DNA of 64,000 nucleotides from Sipunculus nudus (lineage: Eukaryota; Annelida; Sipuncula; Golfingiida; Sipunculidae): positions 44,823,678 to 44,887,677 of the forward strand of contig CM049307.1 of assembly GCA_026874595.1 (NCBI GenBank). Direction: 5' to 3'. Positions 20,630 to 30,516 of this stretch are shown here, one piece after another (positions within the stretch are counted from its first letter, which is position 1; each line of letters opens with the position of its first letter). Under the pieces are notes generated by a model that did not search any database, was not told the origin of the DNA, and saw only the letters and a list, made by a program, of their open reading frames with translations. Position numbers and translations under genes: made by a program.

Positions 20630-20688
20630 CCTATGGGTTGCAGAGATGGTCTGGAATCCACCACCCTTCTTCTTCTTACCAGGGGTGG
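20630..20688 (-). CDS. Mhc: Mhc exon 15: loop 2
   Basis: 59 nt: two bases completing Ala, then TPGKKKKGGGFQTISATHR. The KKKK-GGG run is the flexible basic loop 2 that contacts actin, and FQTISATHR leads into exon 16. Acceptor CGATTTTACAG, donor GTAAATAC. Confidence 0.95.
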
Positions 20689-21069
20689 CTGTAAAATCGG
20701 AAGTCATAATTTAAGCACGAGGTTTGGAATTAACTAGAAACAGACCCATAAATATTTATATAACAAAAATATTATTAACGATCATATTATGTAAGACGTA
20801 CAAGTTATGTTACATATTATGCATAAATTGATTATGCATATCTTGTGTAAGATGTTAATATAAATGAACAGTGCAAATGACAGTTGATTGACAGTCATTA
20901 TATGTTATACGTTGCTTCAGATGACATTTTGACGAAAAGGTTTTACATGTGTTTACTTCAATGTCCATCCTTAAGATATGTATTCGTTTCATGGTTGTGT
21001 ATTGTAATCTATAAAAAGCTGAGCTTAAGCCTTAAAATCCTCTCTGACAAAATAATAAAATCTATTTGC

Positions 21070-21193
21070 CTTCGGCGGGCTGGTGGAACAGCTGAGCGAT
21101 CAACTGTTCCTTGGCCTCTCCAAGCAGGGCAACAACAGTGTCGTTGATGGGATCCTTGTTCTTGTCGAGCCAGCCATCAACGTTGTACTGCAC
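21070..21193 (-). CDS. Mhc: Mhc exon 14: lower 50K domain, GC donor
   Basis: 124 nt: VQYNVDGWLDKNKDPINDTV then VALLGEAKEQLIAQLFHQPAE split as 41 codons plus G. Includes the conserved strut-adjacent WLDKNKDP motif. The donor is GAAG|GCAAATAG: no GT is available that preserves the protein, so the intron is GC-AG. Acceptor TTGGTTACAG. Confidence 0.95.
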
Positions 21194-21557
21194 CTGTAAC
21201 CAACAGAAAACGTCATAACCCAGTAACTAATAAGACATCAGAAGTCCTGAAACGGACAAAGACTGACAATATTCTAGTGGTATCACTGTAGATATGTTAT
21301 GACATGATAAGTGTTATATTGGAAAATTTAGTAAATCTGAAAGACTATCCAGGAATTTAAATGGGTATGTGAATTACAACACAGATCGGAGAATATGAAA
21401 ACATGAAGTAGTGGTATGCGAGAGGTTCCCGTTATAATATTCCACAGGAATTAATAAAATAAATCAGCTGTCTAATTGAGGATCCATCTGATTTAATGAT
21501 GATTCACCTGTGCAGAGGCAAAGTTCGTTATAACAAAAAAAAATATGAGCTACTTAC

Positions 21558-21740
21558 AGTTCCGGCGTAGTGGTGAAGCTCAAAGTGAGGCTCGTATTTG
21601 GTATCCTTCTTGAACTTGGTTGGCTTGCCAAAGTTGGGAGACTTTCCAAGATGGTTATCGTACAGTTTGGTCTTGAAGGTCATGTCACTGGCCTTGGGGA
21701 ACATGCACTCTTCCTCAAGGATGGACAAGATACCCATAGG
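21558..21740 (-). CDS. Mhc: Mhc exon 13: lower 50K domain
   Basis: 61 codons, phase 0 to 0, [20 protein letters not shown] to [11 protein letters not shown]. This is the helix-loop-helix and loop 3 region that binds actin ([20 protein letters not shown]). Acceptor CTTATTCCAG, donor GTAAGTAG. Confidence 0.96.
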
Positions 21741-22139
21741 CTGGAATAAGAGAAATCTATTTATACTGCGTGATCATCATGTATTCCATATTTCAATCTC
21801 CAGTTGTTAAACCGTAAGATATGTATCATGTACTCATAATCAATCACAAAGTAAACGTTTGAAACGTACCTACTATCAAGTCAGCTGTAATTATCTGGAC
21901 CAGGTTAGAAGAACGCATAAGTATTATAACATAACAATCACTGTAGTGCATACAAATTTTACTCTCTTGGAAAAAAGGCCATATTGATGATGACACCCTG
22001 ATCTGTAGAGTATGAGTCAAAACAATGTATGTATTTGATCGTGCTGGGGTTAACTTCTAGCTGCAAAGCTGATGTTTCATCATGGTTTTGTCATCTAATG
22101 TTAAGATATGGTTCATATAGGTGAAGGGCAGAAACCTAC

Positions 22140-22460
22140 CTTTTCAATCAGGTCGATACAGGCCTGCAGATCCATACCGAAGTCGATGAACTCCCACTGG
22201 ATACCTTCCTTCTTGTATTCCTCCTGCTCCAGGATGAACATATGGTGGTTAAAGAACTGCTGCAGACGCTCGTTGGTGTAGTTGATGCACAACTGCTCGA
22301 AGCTGTTATACTCAAAGATCTCAAAGCCGGCGATATCCAGCACACCAATGAACCACTGGCGTCTGTTTTTGGTGTCCAGAGTTTGGTTAACACGGGCTAC
22401 CAGCTTCTTGAACATACGATCGTACAAAGCCTTGGCAAGGGCAGCCACGGCGTAGTAAAC
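22140..22460 (-). CDS. Mhc: Mhc exon 12: switch II and relay helix
   Basis: 107 codons, phase 0 to 0. Switch II DIAGFE (463-468) senses gamma-phosphate. The relay helix and loop follow ([20 protein letters not shown] then [19 protein letters not shown]). Only one copy is seen, whereas insect muscle Mhc splices the relay alternatively. Acceptor TTTCTACAG, donor GTAGGTTT. Confidence 0.97.
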
Positions 22461-22763
22461 CTGTAGAAAGAATTCAGGCATATAAAGCTAAATACGTAAC
22501 CATCAACTGATTACAAGAAAAATGTTACAGATATATTTTTGTAATCCTTGCAGAGTAATCTTGTACTAGGTCAAATCCTAACCAATATTACAGCTTAATC
22601 AGATGCTTGTAGATGTACTTTTATTAACGAACCTTAAGATTAGTTATGTAAGACTCCTGACATGCTATTTGCAAGCACAATCATGTCTTGAAATGATAAT
22701 GTACCATTTATCTATATGTGGGGGGATTCAGATAATCCCATGACTGTGCAAAAGCATGCTAAC

Positions 22764-22882
22764 CTGAGCCATGGTCTGACCCTTGGTCACCCACTCGTTG
22801 CCGACCTTCACCTTGGGTCTCAACAGAGCCTTCATCAGATCGTTGGAATTGACACCAAGCAGGAAGGCGCATTTTTCAGCCT
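22764..22882 (-). CDS. Mhc: Mhc exon 11: upper 50K domain
   Basis: 119 nt: two bases complete Glu with the G from exon 10, then [20 protein letters not shown] and [19 protein letters not shown]. The second half is the cardiomyopathy-loop region that contacts actin. Acceptor CCGCTCACAG, donor GTTAGCAT. Confidence 0.96.
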
Positions 22883-23728
22883 CTGTGAGCGGAAGAAAAC
22901 ACAGGAATTACAACAAGATCGAACAGGAATTTGGCAGGTTCTCATGCAGTGTATAGATACCTCTACCTTAGATTTATATGTGTAGTATTGATGACGCATC
23001 ATTTTCCATTAGATACAATTTCTTTGGTCTGCGCTCATGGGTTGTTATACGTATAATAATATCATTTTGTGCAAATTGACCAGTTTTTGAACATAAGACT
23101 GAATGGGAGGAGAGTCAGTTTCTTAACCATTAAAACTATTATGAATAATCTCTTAAACTTTAATAGTATATCTAAAGATCCTTTATTTTTATTACCAAAT
23201 ATTTTAAAAGTAAATAATACAATGAATGATCAGGGTTCTAAGTATTGGGTGAGAAGAAAGGTAAGCATATGTCACTCGAATCTCTATGGACTGGGTAAAA
23301 TTAAAGGTACGGTGACTTCAGGGCCAAGTCCGGTTTTAGGTCCACACAATTTGTTTTGGGATCTAAGAAATTGGAGCACAGTTCTACAAAGGGTGACTAG
23401 GGAAGAAATGGTCGGTACTTTCGCTAGTGGGATTTTCATAAAACTATAGACAGGTCTGGTATATTTGGAGTAATCATTTGTCACGGATAGGTGTGTGGTA
23501 CAGTATGCTTCTAGGTAATAAAACACATGCATCGTGCGAGACCTATCCCAAGGGTAGGAAATAGTATGATATTGGGTAATATAGAAAGGTCCCTTGTGGA
23601 ACGATCCTGCTACGGTTCTGGCTGGTGAGTAGGCCTCTCTGGCTGCTAATTGTCTGCTAGATGGAACACACGGAGATAGGTGACCAATCAGGTTCACGCT
23701 GGGACTATTCCCTGTTAACATGCATTAC
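22883..23728 (-). other. Mhc: Intron downstream of exon 10b
   Basis: 846 bp. A 126-codon frame on the plus strand (23069-23449) has no recognisable family features and is treated as chance. No third exon 10 copy is seen. Confidence 0.5.
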
Positions 23729-23867
23729 CAGCAGTTCCATCAGCCTCAGCCTGTTCCTCTCTGGGCCTCTGTTTGAATTGCATCTCACCAAAATGTAAAA
23801 TGGATGCGGTACATTTATAATAACCCATCCTTAGATCCTCATCAAAGCCCAAAACCTCAAAAGCAGT
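23729..23867 (-). CDS. Mhc: Mhc exon 10b: alternative upper-50K/loop 4 exon
   Basis: 139 nt, same length and phase as 10a: TAFEVLGFDEDLRMGYYKCT then [20 protein letters not shown] and EADGTA plus G. Codons 336-381, including loop 4 ([14 protein letters not shown]), which contacts actin/tropomyosin. Differences from 10a cluster in the first half. Codons favour A/T endings, unlike 10a. TGCATG lies just inside the donor-side intron (23719-23724). Acceptor ATTTGTTTCAG, donor GTAATGCA. Confidence 0.93.
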
Positions 23868-24021
23868 CTGAAACAAATATGTTTACGTATATTAATATAT
23901 TTACTAGTACATTGTCCCTGTTGTTATAAGTGTATCAAGTGGCTCTGCTTCCACATCCGCATTCTCCACAGCTGTAAATGCAAACATTATAACAAAAGGC
24001 CAGCTACTATGAGCTACTGAC

Positions 24022-24160
24022 CAGATGTGCCATCGGCTTCAGCCTGCTCCTCTCTGGGTCTCTGCTTGAACTTCATCTCACCAAAGTGGAGGATGGCGCA
24101 GGTACCCTTGTACAAGCTCATCTTCTCATCATCGGCAAAGCCCAGAACTTTGAAGGCGTG
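24022..24160 (-). CDS. Mhc: Mhc exon 10a: alternative upper-50K/loop 4 exon
   Basis: 139 nt: [20 protein letters not shown] then [20 protein letters not shown] and EADGTS plus G. Only 154 bp separates it from 10b, and inclusion of both would shift frame by 139 nt, so they must be alternatives. GC-rich, expression-optimised codons suggest this is the major form (inference). Acceptor GCTGAATTACAG, donor GTCAGTAG. Confidence 0.95.
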
Positions 24161-24449
24161 CTGTAATTCAGCGTGTCTATTAACACAACCGACCCAAACT
24201 CAAATGTATCACAGTTGGAAAGGAAACATGATTAACTTCTCGGTAATACCGTATATAAATATTCATAATAATCATTAAGCATGTTATATAAATATATATA
24301 TACAATATTAATTAAAGACCTCTCTACTGAACTGAATAAAAAAGCCATTGTAATTAATCGACACCATCAAGGGTAGGATATCTTGCTTGTTTATAATTTA
24401 TTTAAAATATGCTTATTATTCCTAAGTCTAACAATAGATAATGCCATGC

Positions 24450-24553
24450 CTCTGTGTCAGCCATTTCTTTCTTGTCGTCAACATAGTCGATGGTCAAGCA
24501 GCCCTGGTTGATAAAGTGGTACAGTCCAGGGTCGGGCTGGATCAGCAGTTTCT
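24450..24553 (-). CDS. Mhc: Mhc exon 9: upper 50K domain, GC donor
   Basis: 104 nt: two bases complete Glu, then KLLIQPDPGLYHFINQGCLT and IDYVDDKKEMADTE. The donor reads ACAGAG|GCATGG. No GT lies nearby that keeps the conserved junction to HAFKVLGF or TAFEVLGF, so this is a second GC-AG intron, and it feeds the exon 10 choice. Acceptor CTTTTGTTACAG. Confidence 0.93.
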
Positions 24554-24874
24554 CTGTAACAAAAGGATTGTAGACTTTTAATCTTGGATTGGTATATAAC
24601 ACCACGTCAGAGGACTATTAACAACCAGTTTAATAATCTTATTTTAATAAATGTTTAATACTTTTTTATATATTTTATTTATAAAGCTTGCCGAAAACTA
24701 CCATTTGTTTTGACTTCAGACGCGGTTATATTGATGGGCGGTCATTCAAAATATACATTTTTAAAAAATATAAGTTTTATAGCCTAAAGATCGCCTCGTT
24801 TAGCCGTTATTTTGGGTTTGCTGCTAGTAGTTGAGGAAATCATTACATTGATCGGTAGGAAATCTATTGCTCAC

Positions 24875-25037
24875 CAGTGTAGTCTGGGAACTGGCCGGAC
24901 AGAAGCTGGTAGAAGATGTGGTAATCACGCTCGCCCTTCTGCTGGAAGGTCACACGAGACTTCTCCAGCAGGTAGGTCTCGATGTCAGCACCGGCAATCT
25001 TGGCGTTGGTGCCGAAGTGGATTCTGATGAACTTACC
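24875..25037 (-). CDS. Mhc: Mhc exon 8: switch I exit, upper 50K
   Basis: 163 nt: [20 protein letters not shown] then [20 protein letters not shown] and [14 protein letters not shown] plus G. LLEKSRV and [11 protein letters not shown] are hallmark motor motifs. It accepts any exon 7 (all end SSRF, phase 0). Acceptor GTAACTAACAG, donor GTGAGCAA. Confidence 0.97.
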
Positions 25038-25659
25038 CTGTTAGTTACGGACAAGAGTTAACAGAAGTCCTTGCATAATATTATCAATAATATTAAATTA
25101 AATTTATCATCAATTTAACTTAAAATATTACGTTCACAGATGTAATGCAAATTATTGGTTGCCTTCTTAAACATTTGTATTCAGTAAGATCAGCATAATT
25201 TACTCTACTGGTCGTTTAAAATTTTAAACTGCCAATTTTTTAATGTATTCTTACACAATATATATTCCGACAGTTCTTTAATATTTTATGCAACTTATTA
25301 GCATTGTCATTTATGCCGTTGCTTCAAATTCAGTACAGAATTTTTTATGTTGATGTATTGATAACTTATTGTTCGGTAAAAATTGTGATTAAGGTTTTTG
25401 TTAAATAAATACACCTTTACCTTGCTGCGCCCACTCTCCAGGCACCTGTGTGTCATGTGACTTTCGAAGGTTGTAATGGAAGGTTGATCACATGCAAGTA
25501 GTTAATGATTTAGATTCAGTTAAGTATACCTTAAGATATAACTGAACTAAGATATATTTGCACCGGTGGAGATCCTTTCATTAATATATTTAAAAAACTC
25601 GAGCCTTTTTCCAGATCGCTCATTTTTCATGGGTCCCTCCACCGGTGCAGGGTACTTAC

Positions 25660-25764
25660 GAAGCGTGACGAATTGTTGTTTCTGATAGTTTTTGCATTCC
25701 CAAAGGCTTCCAGTACTGGGTTAGCCTGGATGATTTGATTCTCGAGGTTCTGAGGCACTGCTTG
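25660..25764 (-). CDS. Mhc: Mhc exon 7d: loop 1 end/switch I alternative
   Basis: 105 nt, 35 codons, phase 0 to 0: [20 protein letters not shown] then [15 protein letters not shown]. It carries switch I (NNNSSRF). Its loop 1 portion is uncharged (QAVPQN) and it alone has LEAF for LEAY, making it the most divergent copy. Donor GTAAGTAC is followed within 30 nt by one arm of an inverted repeat. Confidence 0.94.
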
Positions 25765-26588
25765 CTATAACAATGAAGGGAAGGAAACACAACATTCGTT
25801 AGGGACATGCAGGGAATGGGAAATGGTTGCAGGTCTTGTTGTCATGGTGACGATTTTTCACACTGCTAAGTGCTGCCTGAAAGAGACACAGGGTATTTCT
25901 GCGTGCTAACCACTGTCACAAGGTTATTAATAAAAGCCCTATACTTTGAAATGCAAGAAAACAAATTAGGAAATATTGTTTCTATCTTTATTCACGATAA
26001 GTGCCGAACAGGCGAATGCCGAAAGTTCTTATAGAAAGAGTGGCAGACCTTCATCTTTACTTCGCATTGTAAATACTTTCAAAGTTGTATTAAGATTAGT
26101 ATTTACAAAACTTGATACATCTTTATGAATAGAAGGTAAAAAGCGGCGGATAATATGCCTTGAATTTACTATATTTCTAAAACCTTGTGTCAGCATATCG
26201 AATTGGGTGACATCTAATTGCATGCATCTCATAGTGATAACAGGTACTGTGTCGTAAAACATTTTATATACATTACAGGTAAGTACAAAGGTAATCAGTC
26301 ACAATGTAAGGCTGGATTAGATACACATCAAGGTTGAGGTTGATGACACATAGGGTTCTTCTTTTACCTGAGGGAAAAGGATGAGACACAACATGCTAGG
26401 GGTATACTCCACACAAAGTCTCGTCGGCTGATCATGCTCACGTGAACAGAGTTTCCTCATCTTGAACCTAAGAAAAAGGTGGGGTGCACAGCACACGGGC
26501 TACCATGCTGTGTAGTGGGAACAGGAAGAGGTCACGTGACATGCCGGTAGGGGATGGTGAGGATAACACCCACAGCAAAAATACTTAC

Positions 26589-26696
26589 AAAACGTGATGA
26601 ATTGTTATTTCTGATGGTCTTGGCATTACCATAAGCCTCAAGTACAGGGTTAGCCTGCACGATCTGATCTTCGAGGCTTCCACCCTTGCTGGTTAG
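26589..26696 (-). CDS. Mhc: Mhc exon 7c: loop 1 end/switch I alternative
   Basis: 108 nt, 36 codons: [20 protein letters not shown] then [16 protein letters not shown]. The Gly-rich loop 1 end is one residue longer than 7d. Acceptor CCTCGTAG, donor GTAAGTAT. Confidence 0.94.
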
Positions 26697-27754
26697 CTAC
26701 GAGGGTGTCGGAAGGGAAAGGAAAAAAAGAGGATGTCGGATTACCTACATGCACACAGTGTTCCAACTACGTATTCTGCAGAAAAGTTCACGTCGTGTTG
26801 GGTTAGGTATTCACTGCACGATGCGCTCTTGGTGCTTAGATTATAATTCTAAATTATTATAAAATTGTTTTAATATCTTGCATTCAGTTCAACAATGATC
26901 TGTGATTCCACCTAGAAATGCATCGTGAAGTGTATACACATATTCAAAAGGTTCATGGTGCAGTGGATGGATAAAAACACGCTGTTGTGATTGCGTGTAT
27001 AGAGAATGTAGGTGCTGTTCACTACAAACCGGGGTTAAAATCAGCTACGCTCAGCCGTTACACGACACTACTGGTCTATCACACGCAGGTAAGGTTATCC
27101 ACTGGTGGGTAATAGGAAGGTGCAACACAGGTGTGGAGAAGAAAAACAGTGTACATACTTGTACATCGGTGTGAGAGAGACGAGGGTCAGGTCCATCGGC
27201 AGATGTTGGGTATTCAGGCCAGGGAAGGTTAACTCAAAGGTGAGGTTTTTCGTGATGTTTTCAGCCATATACACATATATGAATGTGATTTATACAAATA
27301 TATGACTCCTTCAAAGACACTACTGTCTACAGAGTCCGTCGAATAGACTTCGACTTGTTAAAATCTGATACCATCAAGACATCAGTCCTTTCCATCTAGC
27401 TGATAGATGATACCATCAAAGAATAGTTGTCTCAATATGGTGTTATACCTCAAACAAGAGGGTGGTATGCATTATAACACTGTAGGGTGCAAGGAAAATC
27501 AAAGGTGAGAGAAACAGTGGTTTCAGATACCACCAAGGGGTGTACATGCGGATACTGGGTTGCTCCGGGGATTTTCACACTACAGTCACGCTGTGGTAAC
27601 GCTGCTGTCACGCTGGTGCAGAAGTCCTGGTGAAATGGGGGGGGGGGGGGGGGGGGAAGTCATGCGTGCACTCAAAAGAGGTCCAGAGTTGATGGGTTCG
27701 GACTACACTACACACATGGCTATGACCAGGGTCGCCATTGCCTTGTTTACTTAC

Positions 27755-27862
27755 AAAACGAGATGAGTTGTTATTTCTTGTTGTCTTGGCATTTCCGTAT
27801 GCCTCAAGTACAGGGTTAGCCTGCACAATTTGATCCTCCAAGGAACCTTTCTCGCTTGCCAT
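27755..27862 (-). CDS. Mhc: Mhc exon 7b: loop 1 end/switch I alternative
   Basis: 108 nt, 36 codons: [20 protein letters not shown] then [16 protein letters not shown]. The leading Met is internal, not a start. Acceptor CAACTTAG, donor GTAAGTAA. A run of 20 G lies about 100 bp into the downstream intron. Confidence 0.94.
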
Positions 27863-28463
27863 CTAAGTTGGAATCGAGGACAGATGGTTAACATATCAGC
27901 AAGGTTTCACACGTAATCCTACACAGGGTAACATACGTCTACCTATATCAAGAGAATGTGCTGAGAACATCTAAGGTGCCTATGTATCTACGGTAGGGTA
28001 TGTATGATGAGGATACCCCTGGCGGGATGGGTTTTGTTTGTTAAGGTGAAATATGGATGATCTGCTTCAAACCATATGTTTAGAGGATTCCTACGGGGCG
28101 AGGAGTATACAGGAGTTCATGGGAAGATGGTGAGGACGTCGTTACATGACCTACAAATAACAGGAAGTAGGGATACAAATTACCCCCTTTTCTTGACTAA
28201 TCGCATGCTTGGAACGGGTCTGTATACATGGTTCACAACATTTCCTCAGGCAGATCCCGAGAATGATACTGAAGGTTGGTTATATTTCTTTCCAAACATG
28301 CAACTATTCTGGTTTCTCTGGTAGGGTCATCAGTCTGGAAGAACACTTCTTCACCAATGTGAAAGAATATCTGGGACAGGATACTACGCTGATTCGGATG
28401 ATCTACTGGTGAGGGACTTCCAAACCGGGACTTGGTTCCACACGCAGGCCGTGGTGTACTTAC

Positions 28464-28565
28464 AAATCTTGAGGAGTTGTTATTTCTGGTTGTCTTGGCG
28501 TTACCGTACGCCTCAAGAACTGGGTTGGCCTGGACAATCTGGTCCTGGAGATTTCCTTTCTTACT
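28464..28565 (-). CDS. Mhc: Mhc exon 7a: loop 1 end/switch I alternative
   Basis: 102 nt, 34 codons: [20 protein letters not shown] then [14 protein letters not shown]. Shortest copy with the most basic loop 1 end (SKKG). Acceptor CCAAAACAG, donor GTAAGTAC. Loop 1 length and charge tune ADP release in scallop and vertebrate myosins, so 7a-7d should be kinetic variants. Confidence 0.95.
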
Positions 28566-30156
28566 CTGTTTTGGGTGGGATAGGGGGTCACCAGATAACG
28601 AAAGTTTTCAGGGATGGTTTCAGAATTGAGATGGACATTGATCGGAATAGTACGATGAAATATTGGTCAGAAAGCATGAAGATAAAGAGTAGATAATTTT
28701 CATGAAATTGAACAGAAGGAATGTTTAAAGAAACAGAAAGAAGCGAGTAGGAATGACCGAGGAATTGTGAGCAGAATATTGACCGGACGTGGTGAAAGAC
28801 GTATGGAAAAGAATATCGACCAGAAGTGGTCCAGGAGGATAAAAAGACCATATTCGACCGGAAAGGGACATGGAATATAAAGGGAAGCATCATTGATGCG
28901 TTGGGAATTGTTTGGAGGTAGCACACAATAGAAAAAAAAATACAAAAATATGTATTAGAATTTGACTCATGAAAACCTTATAGATCTAATAAAATTTAAC
29001 CAGCTTTTCAAGTAAACCTCAGAATGATCTAATAACACATGATAAAGATAGCATCAAGATATATTTAATCACCAACATGAAATAATCACATTCATCATGA
29101 TCATATACTATCTGAACATTCAAACAACTGATTATACCTATCAAAGCATTATGCCATCTACACAATCATCATATTTGTATCGTAACTGTATATTGATTTT
29201 TTTGTAACTATATGATAAAAATGAATGATTTGCAAGCAAATATCATATGTCGCTTAACCTTAAAGCACTGGACACGATCATTGCATCTGAACATAAAATA
29301 ACAATAAATATATGACATGTACAGGCACACTGGGTTTACCTATAAAGTGAGATACATGCACAGGTTCCGGTAATACAGATAATGCATGCATGGTCCACAC
29401 TGCTGGGGATAACTGTCGATAATAGACACAGCACTGGTTACCAAGTGTGTGTCAAATACAAATATGTTTTGATGTTAAATAAAAAATATGTGAGATACGT
29501 AATTGGAGCTATTCGAAAAGTTGGGAAATTGAAGATTTTGCATGATAAAACAATTTTGAATCATCCATTTATTTTGTTAAGACAGATGTAATGACTTTTA
29601 TTCATTTTTGAATCAAAATTTCTATTTGACATCGATTAAACCAATGGTCACTGATACAGTATTAAAGTTGTATCTTTACTGATTCGTCTCTTAAACATAT
29701 TGTTTGCATGCCAGGATTTTCTACACAGTATAAGGACAACACACATGACACAGCAACACACACAGGTGCAACTAAATATATAGGTGAACACACAGAGACA
29801 CACAGATAAACTATGATATAAAAGTGTTTAAACTCGTATTAAAGTAAGGGGTGTGGTAAGGTAGGACTGCATGTCACACATTCAACGAAGGTACGTGTAG
29901 GAATGAGGTAATCGGAAGGTCAGTTCCCGTAATTAGATTAACCAAGAAGATGGGGCACATCAGGTGTAAGAAAAGTGGTCTTGGTTAGGTTGTCACGGAA
30001 TGGTAAAAAACAATGGAGGCGTCACAGTTCAACTGGTGACTTTGGGAATCAGGAAATGTAGGGTGTATTGAAGGTGTATCGGGATTCAGGATTCTGGGTA
30101 ATAAGGGTGAGGTTCACGGCACTTCTATAAGGGACCACACAGGGAGCTCTCTCTAC
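28566..30156 (-). other. Mhc: Intron between exons 6b and 7a
   Basis: 1.6 kb, AT-rich, with purine-rich GGAATGACCGAGG-like stretches near 28740-28900. No extra exon copy and no recognisable repeat. Confidence 0.45.
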
Positions 30157-30262
30157 CTGAGCATCAGCGCTCTCTTCCTTCTTTACGGTGGCAGCGGCAA
30201 CGTGAGCAAAGTACTGGATTACTTTCTTCGTGTTCTCTGTCTTTCCTGCTCCAGACTCACCG
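30157..30262 (-). CDS. Mhc: Mhc exon 6b: P-loop and loop 1 start
   Basis: 106 nt: one base completing Thr, then [20 protein letters not shown] and [23 protein letters not shown] is the ATP-binding Walker A (177-184). GC-richer codons than 6a and a mixed-charge loop 1 start. Acceptor ACACACAG, donor GTAGAGAG. Confidence 0.96.
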
Positions 30263-30404
30263 CTGTGTGTATATAACAGTCACATTATATCATAAGCTAC
30301 ATATGTCCAGCAGACACGCACATACATACATAAACACACGCACAGGACCCGTTTTACACGTCTGCACTGATGAACAGTTGCCCTCTGCCACAAAGTTTAC
30401 TCAC

Positions 30405-30516
30405 TTTTTCTTTTTCTTTTTCTTTCTCAGACTCCTTCTGAAATCCATGGGCCACTGCGGCAAAGTACTGAATGACCTTCTTTGTATTTTCAGTTTTTCC
30501 AGCACCAGATTCTCCA
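30405..30516 (-). CDS. Mhc: Mhc exon 6a: alternative P-loop and loop 1 start
   Basis: 112 nt, same phases as 6b but two codons longer: [20 protein letters not shown] then VAHGFQKESEKEKEKEK. The P-loop is intact. Loop 1 ends in a Lys-Glu repeat encoded by a near-perfect AAAGAA microsatellite that runs into the GTGAGT donor. A/T-ending codons contrast with 6b. Acceptor ATTTACAAAG. Confidence 0.94.

Noticed and set aside
23069-23449. 126-codon plus-strand frame in the intron after exon 10b
   Set aside because: No recognisable domain, AT-rich low-bias codons, antisense to the gene.
27637-27656. Run of 20 G (and 21 C at 36514-36534) as structured regulatory elements
   Set aside because: Homopolymer microsatellites; could form G-quadruplexes in one strand but nothing else supports a function.
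27608-27862. Met at the start of exon 7b as an internal translation start
   Set aside because: The ATG directly follows a splice acceptor and aligns with non-Met residues in exons 7a, 7c and 7d.
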